From positions 372,001-436,000 of the forward strand of contig CAWCVC010000011.1 of NCBI GenBank assembly GCA_963798805.1: a stretch of 64,000 bases of DNA. The letters are read 5' to 3'. The stretch is from CAVZCK01 sp963798805. Its GTDB lineage: Bacteria > Pseudomonadota > Alphaproteobacteria > Rhizobiales > Rhodomicrobiaceae. Below the pieces are notes generated by a model. That model worked only from the letters and a program-made list of their open reading frames with translations, was not told the DNA's origin and did not search any database. The position numbers and the translations under genes were made by a program. This document shows, piece by piece, positions 51,522 through 59,431 of the stretch. How positions within the stretch are numbered: position 1 is the first letter of the stretch; each line of letters begins with the position of its first letter.

Positions 51522-53229
51522 TCCTTGCCGGTTTCATAAAGGCAAAATCGCAGCCTTCATCGGCCTGCAGAACCTGTTCAGCATAGAGCTTATCATAGCC
51601 GCGCAGCTTCGCGGGATCGCGCTGGGTAAAAGGTCCTTCCGCCTTGCGGCGCGCGAGTTCGGCGTCGTCGACCAGGAGGTCGATGCGGCGCTCCTTGACG
51701 GACAGCCGGATGCGGTCGCCGTTGCGGACGAGCGCCAGGGGGCCGCCCGCCGCCGCTTCGGGCGTCACATGCAGGATGATGGTGCCGAAAGCCGTGCCGG
51801 ACATGCGGGCGTCCGAGATGCGCACCATGTCCTTGACGCCCTTCGAGGAGAGTTTCTTCGGGATCGGCAGATAGCCGGCCTCCGGCATCCCCGAGGCGCT
51901 GGTCGGCCCGGCGTTCTGGAGGACCATGAAATCGTCGGCGGTGATGTCGAGCTCGGGATCATCGACCCGGGCGGCCAGATCCTCGAGCGAGGTGAAGACG
52001 ACCGCCCTGCCCTCCTTCTCGAACAGATTTTTGTCCGCGGCGGAGCGCTTCAGGATGGCGCCGCGCGGCGCCAGCGAGCCGAACAGCGCCACGAGCCCGC
52101 CTTGCGGCTCCAGCGGACTGGCAGCGCTGGCGATTACCTTGCGGTCGACGGGGCCGTCTTCCGCATCGAGCCTTTGCCGGAGCGTCTCGCCCGTCACGGT
52201 CATGCAGTCGAGATTGAGCAGCGGCTTCAGCTCGCGCATGACGGCGCCGAGGCCGCCGGCGAAGAAAAAGTCCTCCATATAATGCGCGCCGACCGGCTTC
52301 AGGTTGACGAGCACGGGCGTGGTGTCGGAAAGCTCGTTCAGCCAGCTAAGCGGCACATCGATGCCGGCGCGGCCGGCGATCGCGGTCAGATGGATGATGG
52401 CGTTGGTCGAGCCGCCGAGCGCGAGCAGGACACGCAGGGCGTTCTCGACGGCGCCGCGCGTGATGATCTGGCTGGGTTTGATCGGCCGCTCGATGAGGTG
52501 CACGGCCGTCGCGCCCGTCGCTTCGGCGGCGCGCAGCCGGTCGGCATGGACGGCGGGGATCGCGGCCGTGCCCGGCAGGCACATGCCCAGCGCTTCGCTG
52601 ATGCAGGCCATGGTCGAGGCAGTGCCCATCACCGCGCAGGTGCCGGCCGTCGTCGCCAGCCGCGCCTCGATGTTGTCGATCTGGCTCTTGTCGATCTCGC
52701 CCGCGCGATATTTGGCCCAGAAGCTGCGGCAGTCGGTGCAGGCGCCCAGCCGCTCCTCGCCATAGCGCGAGGTCATCATCGGCCCGGCGACGATCTGGAC
52801 CGCCGGCAGATCGGCGGAGACCGCGCCCATGAGCTGGGCCGGCACGGTCTTGTCGCAGCCGCCCATCAGCACCACAGCATCCATCGGCTGGGCGCGGATC
52901 ATCTCCTCCGTGTCCATGGCCATCAAATTGCGGAATTTGAGGCTGGTGGGATTGAGGAACACCTCACCGAGCGAGATAGTGGGGAATTCGACCGGCAGCG
53001 CGCCTGCAGCCAGCACACCGCGCTTCACCGCTTCAAGCAGCTCAGGAAAATGGCGGTGGCAGTTGTTGAATCCCGATCCGGTGTAGGCGATGCCGACGAT
53101 CTTCTTCGCCAGCATCTGGCGCGAATAGCCCATCGAGGAGGCGAAGGACCGGCGCAGATAGAGCGAGAAATCCTTATCGCCGTAATTGGTCAGGCCCTTG
53201 GCAAAACCATGATCGTCCGTGTCCGCCAT
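51514..53229 (-). CDS. IlvD/Edd-family Fe-S dehydratase (sugar-acid type)
   Basis: A 571-aa dehydratase that would turn a 2,3-dihydroxy acid into a 2-keto-3-deoxy acid. The [2Fe-2S] cluster Cys are Cys57 (NNCHRH), Cys125 (GGCDKTVPAQL) and Cys198 (GTCAVMGTAS). Other motifs are GACTDCRSFWAKYRAGEI, LGGSTNAIIHL and SDARMSGTAFGTIILHVTPEA, the last with the catalytic Ser. The SFWAKYRAGEI-type segment is nearer to the aldonate (arabonate/xylonate/gluconate) dehydratases than to amino-acid IlvD. The start at 53229 (MADTDDHGFAKGL) is used; a frame 15 codons longer lacks family character. It overlaps pqqD by 8 bases. Confidence 0.88.
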   Translation of the reverse strand: MADTDDHGFAKGLTNYGDKDFSLYLRRSFASSMGYSRQMLAKKIVGIAYTGSGFNNCHRHFPELLEAVKRGVLAAGALPVEFPTISLGEVFLNPTSLKFRNLMAMDTEEMIRAQPMDAVVLMGGCDKTVPAQLMGAVSADLPAVQIVAGPMMTSRYGEERLGACTDCRSFWAKYRAGEIDKSQIDNIEARLATTAGTCAVMGTASTMACISEALGMCLPGTAAIPAVHADRLRAAEATGATAVHLIERPIKPSQIITRGAVENALRVLLALGGSTNAIIHLTAIAGRAGIDVPLSWLNELSDTTPVLVNLKPVGAHYMEDFFFAGGLGAVMRELKPLLNLDCMTVTGETLRQRLDAEDGPVDRKVIASAASPLEPQGGLVALFGSLAPRGAILKRSAADKNLFEKEGRAVVFTSLEDLAARVDDPELDITADDFMVLQNAGPTSASGMPEAGYLPIPKKLSSKGVKDMVRISDARMSGTAFGTIILHVTPEAAAGGPLALVRNGDRIRLSVKERRIDLLVDDAELARRKAEGPFTQRDPAKLRGYDKLYAEQVLQADEGCDFAFMKPARNG

Positions 53230-53264
53230 TTTTATTTCCGTCCCTTTGATCCCGCGGCTCTGCT

Positions 53265-53400
53265 TAATTGTCATCCCGTGCGCGATGCAGCACGTCAGTG
53301 GCGCATCGCAGACACGGGATCTCGCGAGGTCCCGGATCTGCAGCGCACCGATAAATCGCTGCGCTGCGTCCGGGACGACGACTGCGGCGATCTTATCAGC
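53265..53400. repeat. Dispersed intergenic repeat between dehydratase and TPP enzyme genes
   Basis: A 130-base gap filled by imperfect inverted sequence with cgggatctcgcgaggtcccg in the middle and cgtccgggacgacg near the right end. It is related to 20969-20998 and 42201-42231 by the gtcccgg/ccgggac arms. It interrupts an otherwise tightly packed operon and may affect read-through or mRNA stability. Confidence 0.6.
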
Positions 53401-55302
53401 TCAAATCTTTTGCTCCAGATAGCGCGCCTGAACGTCCTCGACCCAATTGCCGACATTCCAGGAGCCATAGGCGCCCATGCCCCCGAGCGGATCGTCGCCC
53501 GCATAGACCGGCACATGCACCAGCGACAGACCGTCATGCGCGCGGGCTTCCTTGAGCGCCGCCCGCAACTCATCCGCCGTAGTGCCGCCCCAGAGCGCCT
53601 TGATGCCGGCGACAGCCGAGGCAAGCTTCACATAATCGACCGCCACGCTGTCGTGGGTGGCGAATTCGGCCTTGTACTGCGATTTCTGCAGCCCGGTGAT
53701 CGCGGCCATCCGGCGATTGTCGAACAGCACGATCATGCCCTTGGCGCCGTGCTCGACCGCATCGATCAGGATCTGCGGGTTCATCATGAAGGAGCCGTCG
53801 CCGGTAAAGGCGATGCCGTAGCGGGGATGATCGGCAACGGCATTCGCCAGCAGCGCCGAGACGGCGAAGCCCATATAGGAGGCGCCGCTTTCGGTGTAGG
53901 TGTCGCCGGTGCGGTCGTCCTCGACGATCTGGAAGCCGTTCGCCTGCACATCGCCCGCATCGAAATATTTCGCCGCGCCCTCGGCCTTGGCGAAATCGGC
54001 GGCGATCTTGATGGCGGCGGGCTGGGTCAGCACCGGCCGGCCCCAGACCTCGTCATGCATCGGCGCAGCTTCGAAGCGCCCGCGCTTGAAATCGGTCCAG
54101 GCTTTCTTCTTCTCGGCGCAGGCCGCGAGCCAAGCCGCCTTGCGCGCCGGATCGATGGCATTCGACTTGCCGATCGCCTCCAGCAGCCGCCCGATCACCG
54201 CGCGGATATCGCCCGGCAGCCCCACTGTATTGGCATAGTGCATCAGGTCGGCAAGATCGCCATTGATGTTGATCACCGCCTCGGCCGACGGATAGCCGAC
54301 GCCGGAGCAGTCGGCCTGGCAGACGCCGCGCGTGCCGATGGCGATCAGGAGCTGTGCGTTCTCCATCGCATGGTTGCCTGAGATCGAGCCTTTCGAGCCG
54401 CCGACATGCATGTTCTGCGGATGGGCGTCCGGCAGCACGCCGGTCGAGCCGGGTGACAGCACCACCGCCGCCCCGATGCGTTCGGCAAGCTGGCGGAGCT
54501 CGGCGTCCGCGCCACGCGTGCCGCCACCGGCCTTGATGGCGATGCGGTCATATTTGGCGATGAGGGCAACGGCCTCGTCCAGCGCCTCTGTCCCCGCTGG
54601 GATCACCGCCGGTACCTTGAGCCGCTCCGGCAAGATATCGAGATTGACGTCGGTCATCTCCGGCTGTGTGTTCAGCGGCAGGAGCAGATAGAACGGCCCG
54701 GCCTTGTAAGGGTGATGCACGCAGGCGGTCCCCCGCCGCATTGCATCGCGCAGCGCGCCCGGCGTATGCAGCACATAGGACTGCCCCATCACCGCGGTGA
54801 GCTGGCCGAACAGGCCCTGCTGCGGCTTGGGGATCTGCTGCATGTTGTAGCCTTCGCCACGTGTCGTCTCGTCGCCATAGATGTGGTAGACGCCGACGCC
54901 GTTCGAGGCTGCCGCCAGCGATCCGGCCATGGCCTGCAACGCGCCCGGCCCGATGGAGGTAACGACCGCGGGCGTTTCGCCATAGGTCCAGGCGAGCGCC
55001 GTCGCGGCGTGCGCCATCTCGACCTCGTTGCGGCAGTTGATAACGCGGAGGGCGCCTTCTTCCTCATAGACGCGGAGCGCTTCGCCGAGATCAGTCGAGC
55101 CATGGCCGAAAATGGCGAAATATTTGCGCACGCCCTGTTTCAGGAGGCCGATGACCAGTGCCTCGGACAGCGTCAGCTTGAAAATGCCGCCGAGTTCGCC
55201 GGCACGCATGGCTTCCAACAGGCCGCCCGCCTTGGCAATCAGCCGCGCGCGCTGGCGCATCGCGGCGCTCTGCCCCGTCTCCCCGGCCATCCTGTCAAGC
55301 AT
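53401..55302 (-). CDS. TPP-dependent enzyme, IolD / acetolactate-synthase-like
   Basis: A 633-aa thiamine-diphosphate enzyme with the three-domain acetolactate synthase architecture. The cofactor-activating Glu is probably Glu93 in NCRNEVEMAHAA. The TPP motif is GDGSFMMNPQ at 501-510, ending in DN at 528-529 where NN is usual. FGHGSTDLGEAL at about 65-76, the long N-terminus and the overall length resemble IolD, which hydrolyses a cyclic 1,2-dione. Biosynthetic acetolactate synthase is unlikely because no small subunit is present and the neighbours are catabolic. It overlaps tctA by 8 bases (ATGCTTGA). The reaction is inferred to be C-C cleavage of a diketone or 2-keto compound. Confidence 0.8.
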   Translation of the reverse strand: MLDRMAGETGQSAAMRQRARLIAKAGGLLEAMRAGELGGIFKLTLSEALVIGLLKQGVRKYFAIFGHGSTDLGEALRVYEEEGALRVINCRNEVEMAHAATALAWTYGETPAVVTSIGPGALQAMAGSLAAASNGVGVYHIYGDETTRGEGYNMQQIPKPQQGLFGQLTAVMGQSYVLHTPGALRDAMRRGTACVHHPYKAGPFYLLLPLNTQPEMTDVNLDILPERLKVPAVIPAGTEALDEAVALIAKYDRIAIKAGGGTRGADAELRQLAERIGAAVVLSPGSTGVLPDAHPQNMHVGGSKGSISGNHAMENAQLLIAIGTRGVCQADCSGVGYPSAEAVININGDLADLMHYANTVGLPGDIRAVIGRLLEAIGKSNAIDPARKAAWLAACAEKKKAWTDFKRGRFEAAPMHDEVWGRPVLTQPAAIKIAADFAKAEGAAKYFDAGDVQANGFQIVEDDRTGDTYTESGASYMGFAVSALLANAVADHPRYGIAFTGDGSFMMNPQILIDAVEHGAKGMIVLFDNRRMAAITGLQKSQYKAEFATHDSVAVDYVKLASAVAGIKALWGGTTADELRAALKEARAHDGLSLVHVPVYAGDDPLGGMGAYGSWNVGNWVEDVQARYLEQKI

Positions 55303-56827
55303 TCGGCTCTTCCCTCAACAGATTGGGCTGAGCGCTCGGCTGCTTAGGGCGTTTCGACTTCCACGCGCTCCGGAGCTGCAGGACCACGACCAGGAGGGAG
55401 AGGCCGAACAGCGTCATCGCCACCGGCGAGGTGTAGAAAATGTCCAGACTGTTATCCGACAGCACCATGGCCGTGCGGAATTCCTTCTCCAGCGTGTGCC
55501 CCAGCACCAACCCCAGAACGATCGGCGTGACCGGAATTTGCACCCGCTGCAGCACGTAGCCGGCGAGGCCGATAATGCCCATCGTGTAGACGTCGAAGGG
55601 GCTGTTGCGCACAGCATAGGAGCCGATCACGCACATCACTATGATGGCGATGGCGAGAAGATGCGCCGGCACGCGCAGCACCTGCACGAAAGCGCGGATG
55701 CCGAGCAGCCAGACGATGATGATGACGATATGCGAGGTGATGAAGGACAGATAGACGCTGTAGACCTCGGCCGGGTGCTGCGAGAACAGCAGCGGGCCGG
55801 GGGTGAGGCCGTGAATGAGAAGGCCCGAGAGGATGATGGCGGTCGCCGGATCGCTCGGGATGCCGAGCGCCAGGAGCGGAATCATCGCGCCGCCCGTCAC
55901 CGCGTTATGCGATGACTCCGGAGCAATCACGCCTTCGATTGCTCCCTTGCCGAACTGCTCGGGGTGGTCTGAGAAGCGGCGTGCGTGATCGTAGCCCAGA
56001 AAGGCGGCGACGGGACCGTGCGCGCCCGGAATGGCGCCAATGACGGTGCCCATGCCCGAGGTCCGCACCATCAGCCAGAAGTAGCTCTTGATGCTCTTCC
56101 AGGTCGGCAGCTCGACCCGGACATCGGAGGCTTTGACCGGCGTGTACTCGCCCTTGAGATAGCTGAGCAGCGCCTCGATCACGTGCGGGACGGCGAACAG
56201 CCCGACCATGGCCACCACGAGGTTGACGCCCTGCAGCATGTCGGTGAAGCCGAAGGTCAAACGGCGGGTAGCATCCATCTCATCAAGGCCGATGGTCATC
56301 AGCATCAGGCCGATGACGCCGGCGATCAGACCACGGACGAGCGACTTCTCGGCCATGGCGCAGATCGTCGACAGCCCGAAGAAGACGAGGGCAAAAATCT
56401 CGGCCGGTCCGAATTTGATCGCTATGCGGGCAACGAGATTGACCGAGACCATCATGATAATGAGGCTGAACAGCCCGCCGAAGGTCGAGGCTACGATCGA
56501 GGCGCCGAGCGCCAGCGAGGCCTTGCCCATGCGGGTCATAGCGTAGCCGTCGGCCACGGTCGCCGCGGAGGAGGGCGTTCCGGGAATGCCGAGCAGGATC
56601 GCCGAGATCGCGCCGCCGGCCATGCCGCCGTTGAAGGTGCCCAGCATCATGGCAATCGACGGGAACGGGCCAAGCGTAAAGGTCAGTGGCAGCACCACGG
56701 CGAGCGCCACGGTGTAGGTCAGCCCCGGTATGGCGCCGAAGATCAGCCCGATGATGGTTCCGAAGGCCATCGCGATCAGAACGTGATAGTTGAGCGAAAC
56801 CGAGAGTGCGTCGTAAATTACGTCCAT
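55295..56827 (-). CDS. tctA: Tripartite tricarboxylate transporter, large membrane subunit TctA
   Basis: A 510-aa polytopic membrane protein of the TctA family. The two half-repeats carry the motifs FGAIPGLTYTVALAVVLPLTF and IGAIPGAHGPVAAFLGYDHARRFS. GTFNGGMAGGAISAILLGIPGTPSSAATVADGYAMTRMGKA is diagnostic. It takes up carboxylates with TctB and a TctC-type binding protein, driven by ion gradients. It starts 8 bases after tctB and overlaps the TPP enzyme gene, so transport and metabolism are one transcription unit. Confidence 0.95.
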   Translation of the reverse strand: MDVIYDALSVSLNYHVLIAMAFGTIIGLIFGAIPGLTYTVALAVVLPLTFTLGPFPSIAMMLGTFNGGMAGGAISAILLGIPGTPSSAATVADGYAMTRMGKASLALGASIVASTFGGLFSLIIMMVSVNLVARIAIKFGPAEIFALVFFGLSTICAMAEKSLVRGLIAGVIGLMLMTIGLDEMDATRRLTFGFTDMLQGVNLVVAMVGLFAVPHVIEALLSYLKGEYTPVKASDVRVELPTWKSIKSYFWLMVRTSGMGTVIGAIPGAHGPVAAFLGYDHARRFSDHPEQFGKGAIEGVIAPESSHNAVTGGAMIPLLALGIPSDPATAIILSGLLIHGLTPGPLLFSQHPAEVYSVYLSFITSHIVIIIVWLLGIRAFVQVLRVPAHLLAIAIIVMCVIGSYAVRNSPFDVYTMGIIGLAGYVLQRVQIPVTPIVLGLVLGHTLEKEFRTAMVLSDNSLDIFYTSPVAMTLFGLSLLVVVLQLRSAWKSKRPKQPSAQPNLLREEPNA

Positions 56828-56835
56828 GGTCGCCC

Positions 56836-57330
56836 TCAGGCCATCGAGGTCCAGCTGCCATAAGGCATGTAGGCGCCAAGCAGCTTGTTGAAGACCAGCC
56901 AGCAGCCAACGGCCATGCCGACGGAGAAAAGGATGATCAGAAGCGGGTTCCGGATCTTCAGGGGACCGACCATCGCAGCGGCGACGAGAGCGGCGGTCGC
57001 GATGCGGAAGCCGAGGCGCTCCAGGAAAAAGCCGTAGAGCACGATGAACAGAAACACCCCGCCCGCGACCTTTGCCTCGAACCAGCTTGCCGACGGCTCT
57101 GCCGGCCCATGAGCGGGTGCGCGGTCCGCGCCTTCACTTTCGAAGAAGGAGCGGACCACCATGATGGCAGAGAGTACGACGAGGATAATGCCGAGAAGGA
57201 GCGGAAAAGCCCGAGGACCGACCGTGCCCGGATCACCCGGCGGGATGGTCTCATAGACGAGGCCCGACCAGATCAGGCCAATCGTCAGTAGGACAAAGCC
57301 GACGAGGCGATCGCGGTGGCTGACACTCAT
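56836..57330 (-). CDS. tctB: Tripartite tricarboxylate transporter, small membrane subunit TctB
   Basis: A 164-aa protein with four hydrophobic segments (LVGFVLLTIGLIWSGLVY, AFPLLLGIILVVLSAIMVV, VAGGVFLFIVLYGFFLERLGF and a C-terminal pair). DPGTVGPRAFPLLLGI is the usual TctB signature near the N-terminus. It lies between tctC (37-base gap) and tctA (8-base gap). Confidence 0.92.
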   Translation of the reverse strand: MSVSHRDRLVGFVLLTIGLIWSGLVYETIPPGDPGTVGPRAFPLLLGIILVVLSAIMVVRSFFESEGADRAPAHGPAEPSASWFEAKVAGGVFLFIVLYGFFLERLGFRIATAALVAAAMVGPLKIRNPLLIILFSVGMAVGCWLVFNKLLGAYMPYGSWTSMA

Positions 57331-57367
57331 AACTGATCCGCTCTTCCTTACTACCGTCGTTCCTTGG

Positions 57368-58345
57368 TTATTTCTTCGTCTTGTTCAAGCCGAGATCGCT
57401 CATCAGCTTGCCGATGGTCTTGTCATCGGATTCGATCAGCTTGCCGAAGTCTTCTTTGTCCAGATAGGCCGGCGTGAAACCGATCTTGGCCGCCGCATCC
57501 TGGAACTCCTTGCTTTCGGTCGCTTTCTTCGCAGCGTCCTCAAGTTTGTTGATCACCTCGGGCGGGGTGCCCTTCGGAGCGGCAAGGCCGCGCCACATGG
57601 TGATGTTGATGTCGGCGCCCTGCTCCTTCGCCGTCGGCACATCAGGCAGAATCGGCACGCGCTTGTCGCCGGTCACGCAGAGGACGCGCAAGGTCCCCGC
57701 CTTCACATGCGAGACGAACTGCCCCGGCCATTGCAGAGCCGCATCGACGCGGCCACCGAGAAGCTCGGCCGGCGCACGGCCCTCGTCGTAAGGCACATAG
57801 ATGATTTTGTCGCCGATGCCGAGCGCGGTGAACAGCGCCACCGAGGTCAGATGGGTGAAGGAGCCCTTGCCGGACGCGCCGACTTTCAGCTTCTCACCCG
57901 ACTTCTTGACCGCCTCGACCATGTCCTGCAGCGACTTCCAGCCGGAGTCGGAGCGCACCGCGAGAGCCGGAACCTCGGTCGAAACGCGCGCGATCGGCGT
58001 AAAGGCCGTGTAGTCGAAGGGGATGTTGCCCTGATAGTGCGAGGTGCTGATCGAGTTCGAGTTCCAGACGATGTTATAGCCGTCCGCGGGCGTCGCCTGA
58101 ACGTGGCTATAGCCCACTGCGCCGCCGCCGCCCGGCCGGCTGACCGGAACCACAGGCTGCGCCAGGTCCTTGGTCATCAGCTGAGCGAGCAACTGCCCGA
58201 TCGTGTTCGCCGTGCCGCCGAAGAGAATGGTCATCTCCACCGGTTTGGTCGGATATTCCGCCCGGCTCGGCGTTGCCAGCGCCCCAGCCGCGAAGATCAG
58301 TGCACCCACTGATGCTAAAATTGTTCTGCGATTTAGGCTACTCAT
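57368..58345 (-). CDS. tctC: Tripartite tricarboxylate transporter binding protein TctC-type
   Basis: A 325-aa exported solute-binding protein of the Bug/TctC family. The signal peptide is MSSLNRRTILASVGALIFAAGALATPSRA, followed by the typical YPTKPVEMTILFGGTANTIGQLLAQLM. The segments VPVSRPGGGGAVGYSHVQATPADGYNIV and GRVDAALQWPGQFVSHVKAGTLRVLCVTGDKR are family hallmarks. The start at 58345 is chosen by the signal peptide. The ligand is not predictable; Bug proteins bind diverse carboxylates and related compounds. Confidence 0.94.
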   Translation of the reverse strand: MSSLNRRTILASVGALIFAAGALATPSRAEYPTKPVEMTILFGGTANTIGQLLAQLMTKDLAQPVVPVSRPGGGGAVGYSHVQATPADGYNIVWNSNSISTSHYQGNIPFDYTAFTPIARVSTEVPALAVRSDSGWKSLQDMVEAVKKSGEKLKVGASGKGSFTHLTSVALFTALGIGDKIIYVPYDEGRAPAELLGGRVDAALQWPGQFVSHVKAGTLRVLCVTGDKRVPILPDVPTAKEQGADINITMWRGLAAPKGTPPEVINKLEDAAKKATESKEFQDAAAKIGFTPAYLDKEDFGKLIESDDKTIGKLMSDLGLNKTKK

Positions 58346-58411
58346 ACAGGTCCTCTCCATGGTAGGGTTAGTGCCCGGTCGTTTTATTCACCATTTGCGC
58401 GCGCGGAGCTA

Positions 58412-59431
58412 TCAATTGGCTGCCGCCAATTCTTTGCCCTTGCGCGAATCTCTTTCTCCGAGAGCAGCGAGAATTTTCTCCGGGGTCGCCGGAAGCGATT
58501 TGATCCGTACACCGATGGCGTCGTAGATGGCATTGAGAATGGCGGGGGCAGTCGGGACGAGCGAAGGCTCGCCGATGCCTTTGGCTCCGAGCGGACTTTT
58601 CGGGTCGCGGTCTTCGACCAGATTGATGTTGATCTGCGGGATATCGAGCGCGGTCGGCAGGATGTATTTGGCAAAGCCGTGCGTCTTGGTGTGGCCCCTC
58701 TCGAGCTGATAGTCCTCCATCAGCGCCTGGCCGAGCCCTTGCACGATGCCGCCTTCGATCTGGCCCTCGACGCCGCGCGGATTGATCGCCCGTCCGACAT
58801 CATGCGTCGCCCAGATGCCGAGCACCTGCACCTCGCCGGTCACCGTATCGATCTCGACCTCGGCCACCTGGCAGCCGAACACATAGGCCTGCCACGGGCT
58901 GCCCGAGCCGTCGACCGGATCGAGGCCGGTGCCGTGCGCGGTGAACGAGCCGGAGCCGACCGGCACCACGCCGCGCTTTTTGCAGATGTCGACGGCTTCC
59001 TCCATCGACATGCGCAGATTGCTGCCCTCTGACCAGATCTCGCCGTTGAAGGCGCGCAGCGTGCTCTCCTCGACGCCCCAGACCGCGGCGATCTCCTTGT
59101 CGAGCTTGGCGCGGGCATCGCGGCAGGCGATCGCCACGGCATTGCCGATCATATAGGTCTGGCGGGTCGCCCCGGCGTGCGCCGCCTCGGGCGAGCGCGC
59201 GGTGTCATTATCGCCGAGCGTCACATCTTCCGGCCGCACGCCGAGTTCCTCGGCGGCGACCTGGGCGAGCAGCGTCAGGATACCCTCGCCGATCTCGGTG
59301 ACCCCGGTGACGATCTTGGCGGTGCCGCCATCGTCGAGCTCGGCCCAGGCTCCGGCGCGGTCGATGGTCGCCGTCCGCGCAATGCCATACCAGGATGCCG
59401 CCATGCCGCGGCCGCGGAGTTTGCGCTGCAT
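58412..59431 (-). CDS. Molybdenum hydroxylase (xanthine dehydrogenase family), C-terminal half of large subunit
   Basis: A 339-aa polypeptide equal to the C-terminal half of a molybdopterin-binding large subunit. It begins MQRKLRGRGMAASWYGIARTATIDRAGAWAELDDGGTAKIVTGVTEIGEGILTLLAQVAAEELG and ends with PLGAKGIGEPSLVPTAPAILNAIYDAIGVRI. The GxGE segment holds the Glu that acts as active-site base in this family. The ATG overlaps the preceding stop by one base (TGATG). Normally this sequence would continue the large subunit in one chain. Both chains together carry all expected cofactor motifs, so a two-chain enzyme is possible. Substrate unknown. Confidence 0.88.
   Translation of the reverse strand: MQRKLRGRGMAASWYGIARTATIDRAGAWAELDDGGTAKIVTGVTEIGEGILTLLAQVAAEELGVRPEDVTLGDNDTARSPEAAHAGATRQTYMIGNAVAIACRDARAKLDKEIAAVWGVEESTLRAFNGEIWSEGSNLRMSMEEAVDICKKRGVVPVGSGSFTAHGTGLDPVDGSGSPWQAYVFGCQVAEVEIDTVTGEVQVLGIWATHDVGRAINPRGVEGQIEGGIVQGLGQALMEDYQLERGHTKTHGFAKYILPTALDIPQININLVEDRDPKSPLGAKGIGEPSLVPTAPAILNAIYDAIGVRIKSLPATPEKILAALGERDSRKGKELAAAN

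Noticed and set aside
51328..54381. A 1017-codon open frame on the plus strand
   Set aside because: It is antisense to pqqE, pqqD, the dehydratase and the TPP enzyme, all of which have clear family motifs. The translated product is Arg/Gly/Asp-rich without any domain, as expected for a shadow frame in high-GC DNA.
53401..55302. TPP enzyme considered as biosynthetic acetolactate synthase, with the adjacent IlvD-like gene as a valine pathway pair
   Set aside because: No ilvN or ilvC is present, the enzyme is longer with IolD-like segments, and it is coupled to a TctABC transporter and a molybdenum hydroxylase, so a catabolic role fits better.
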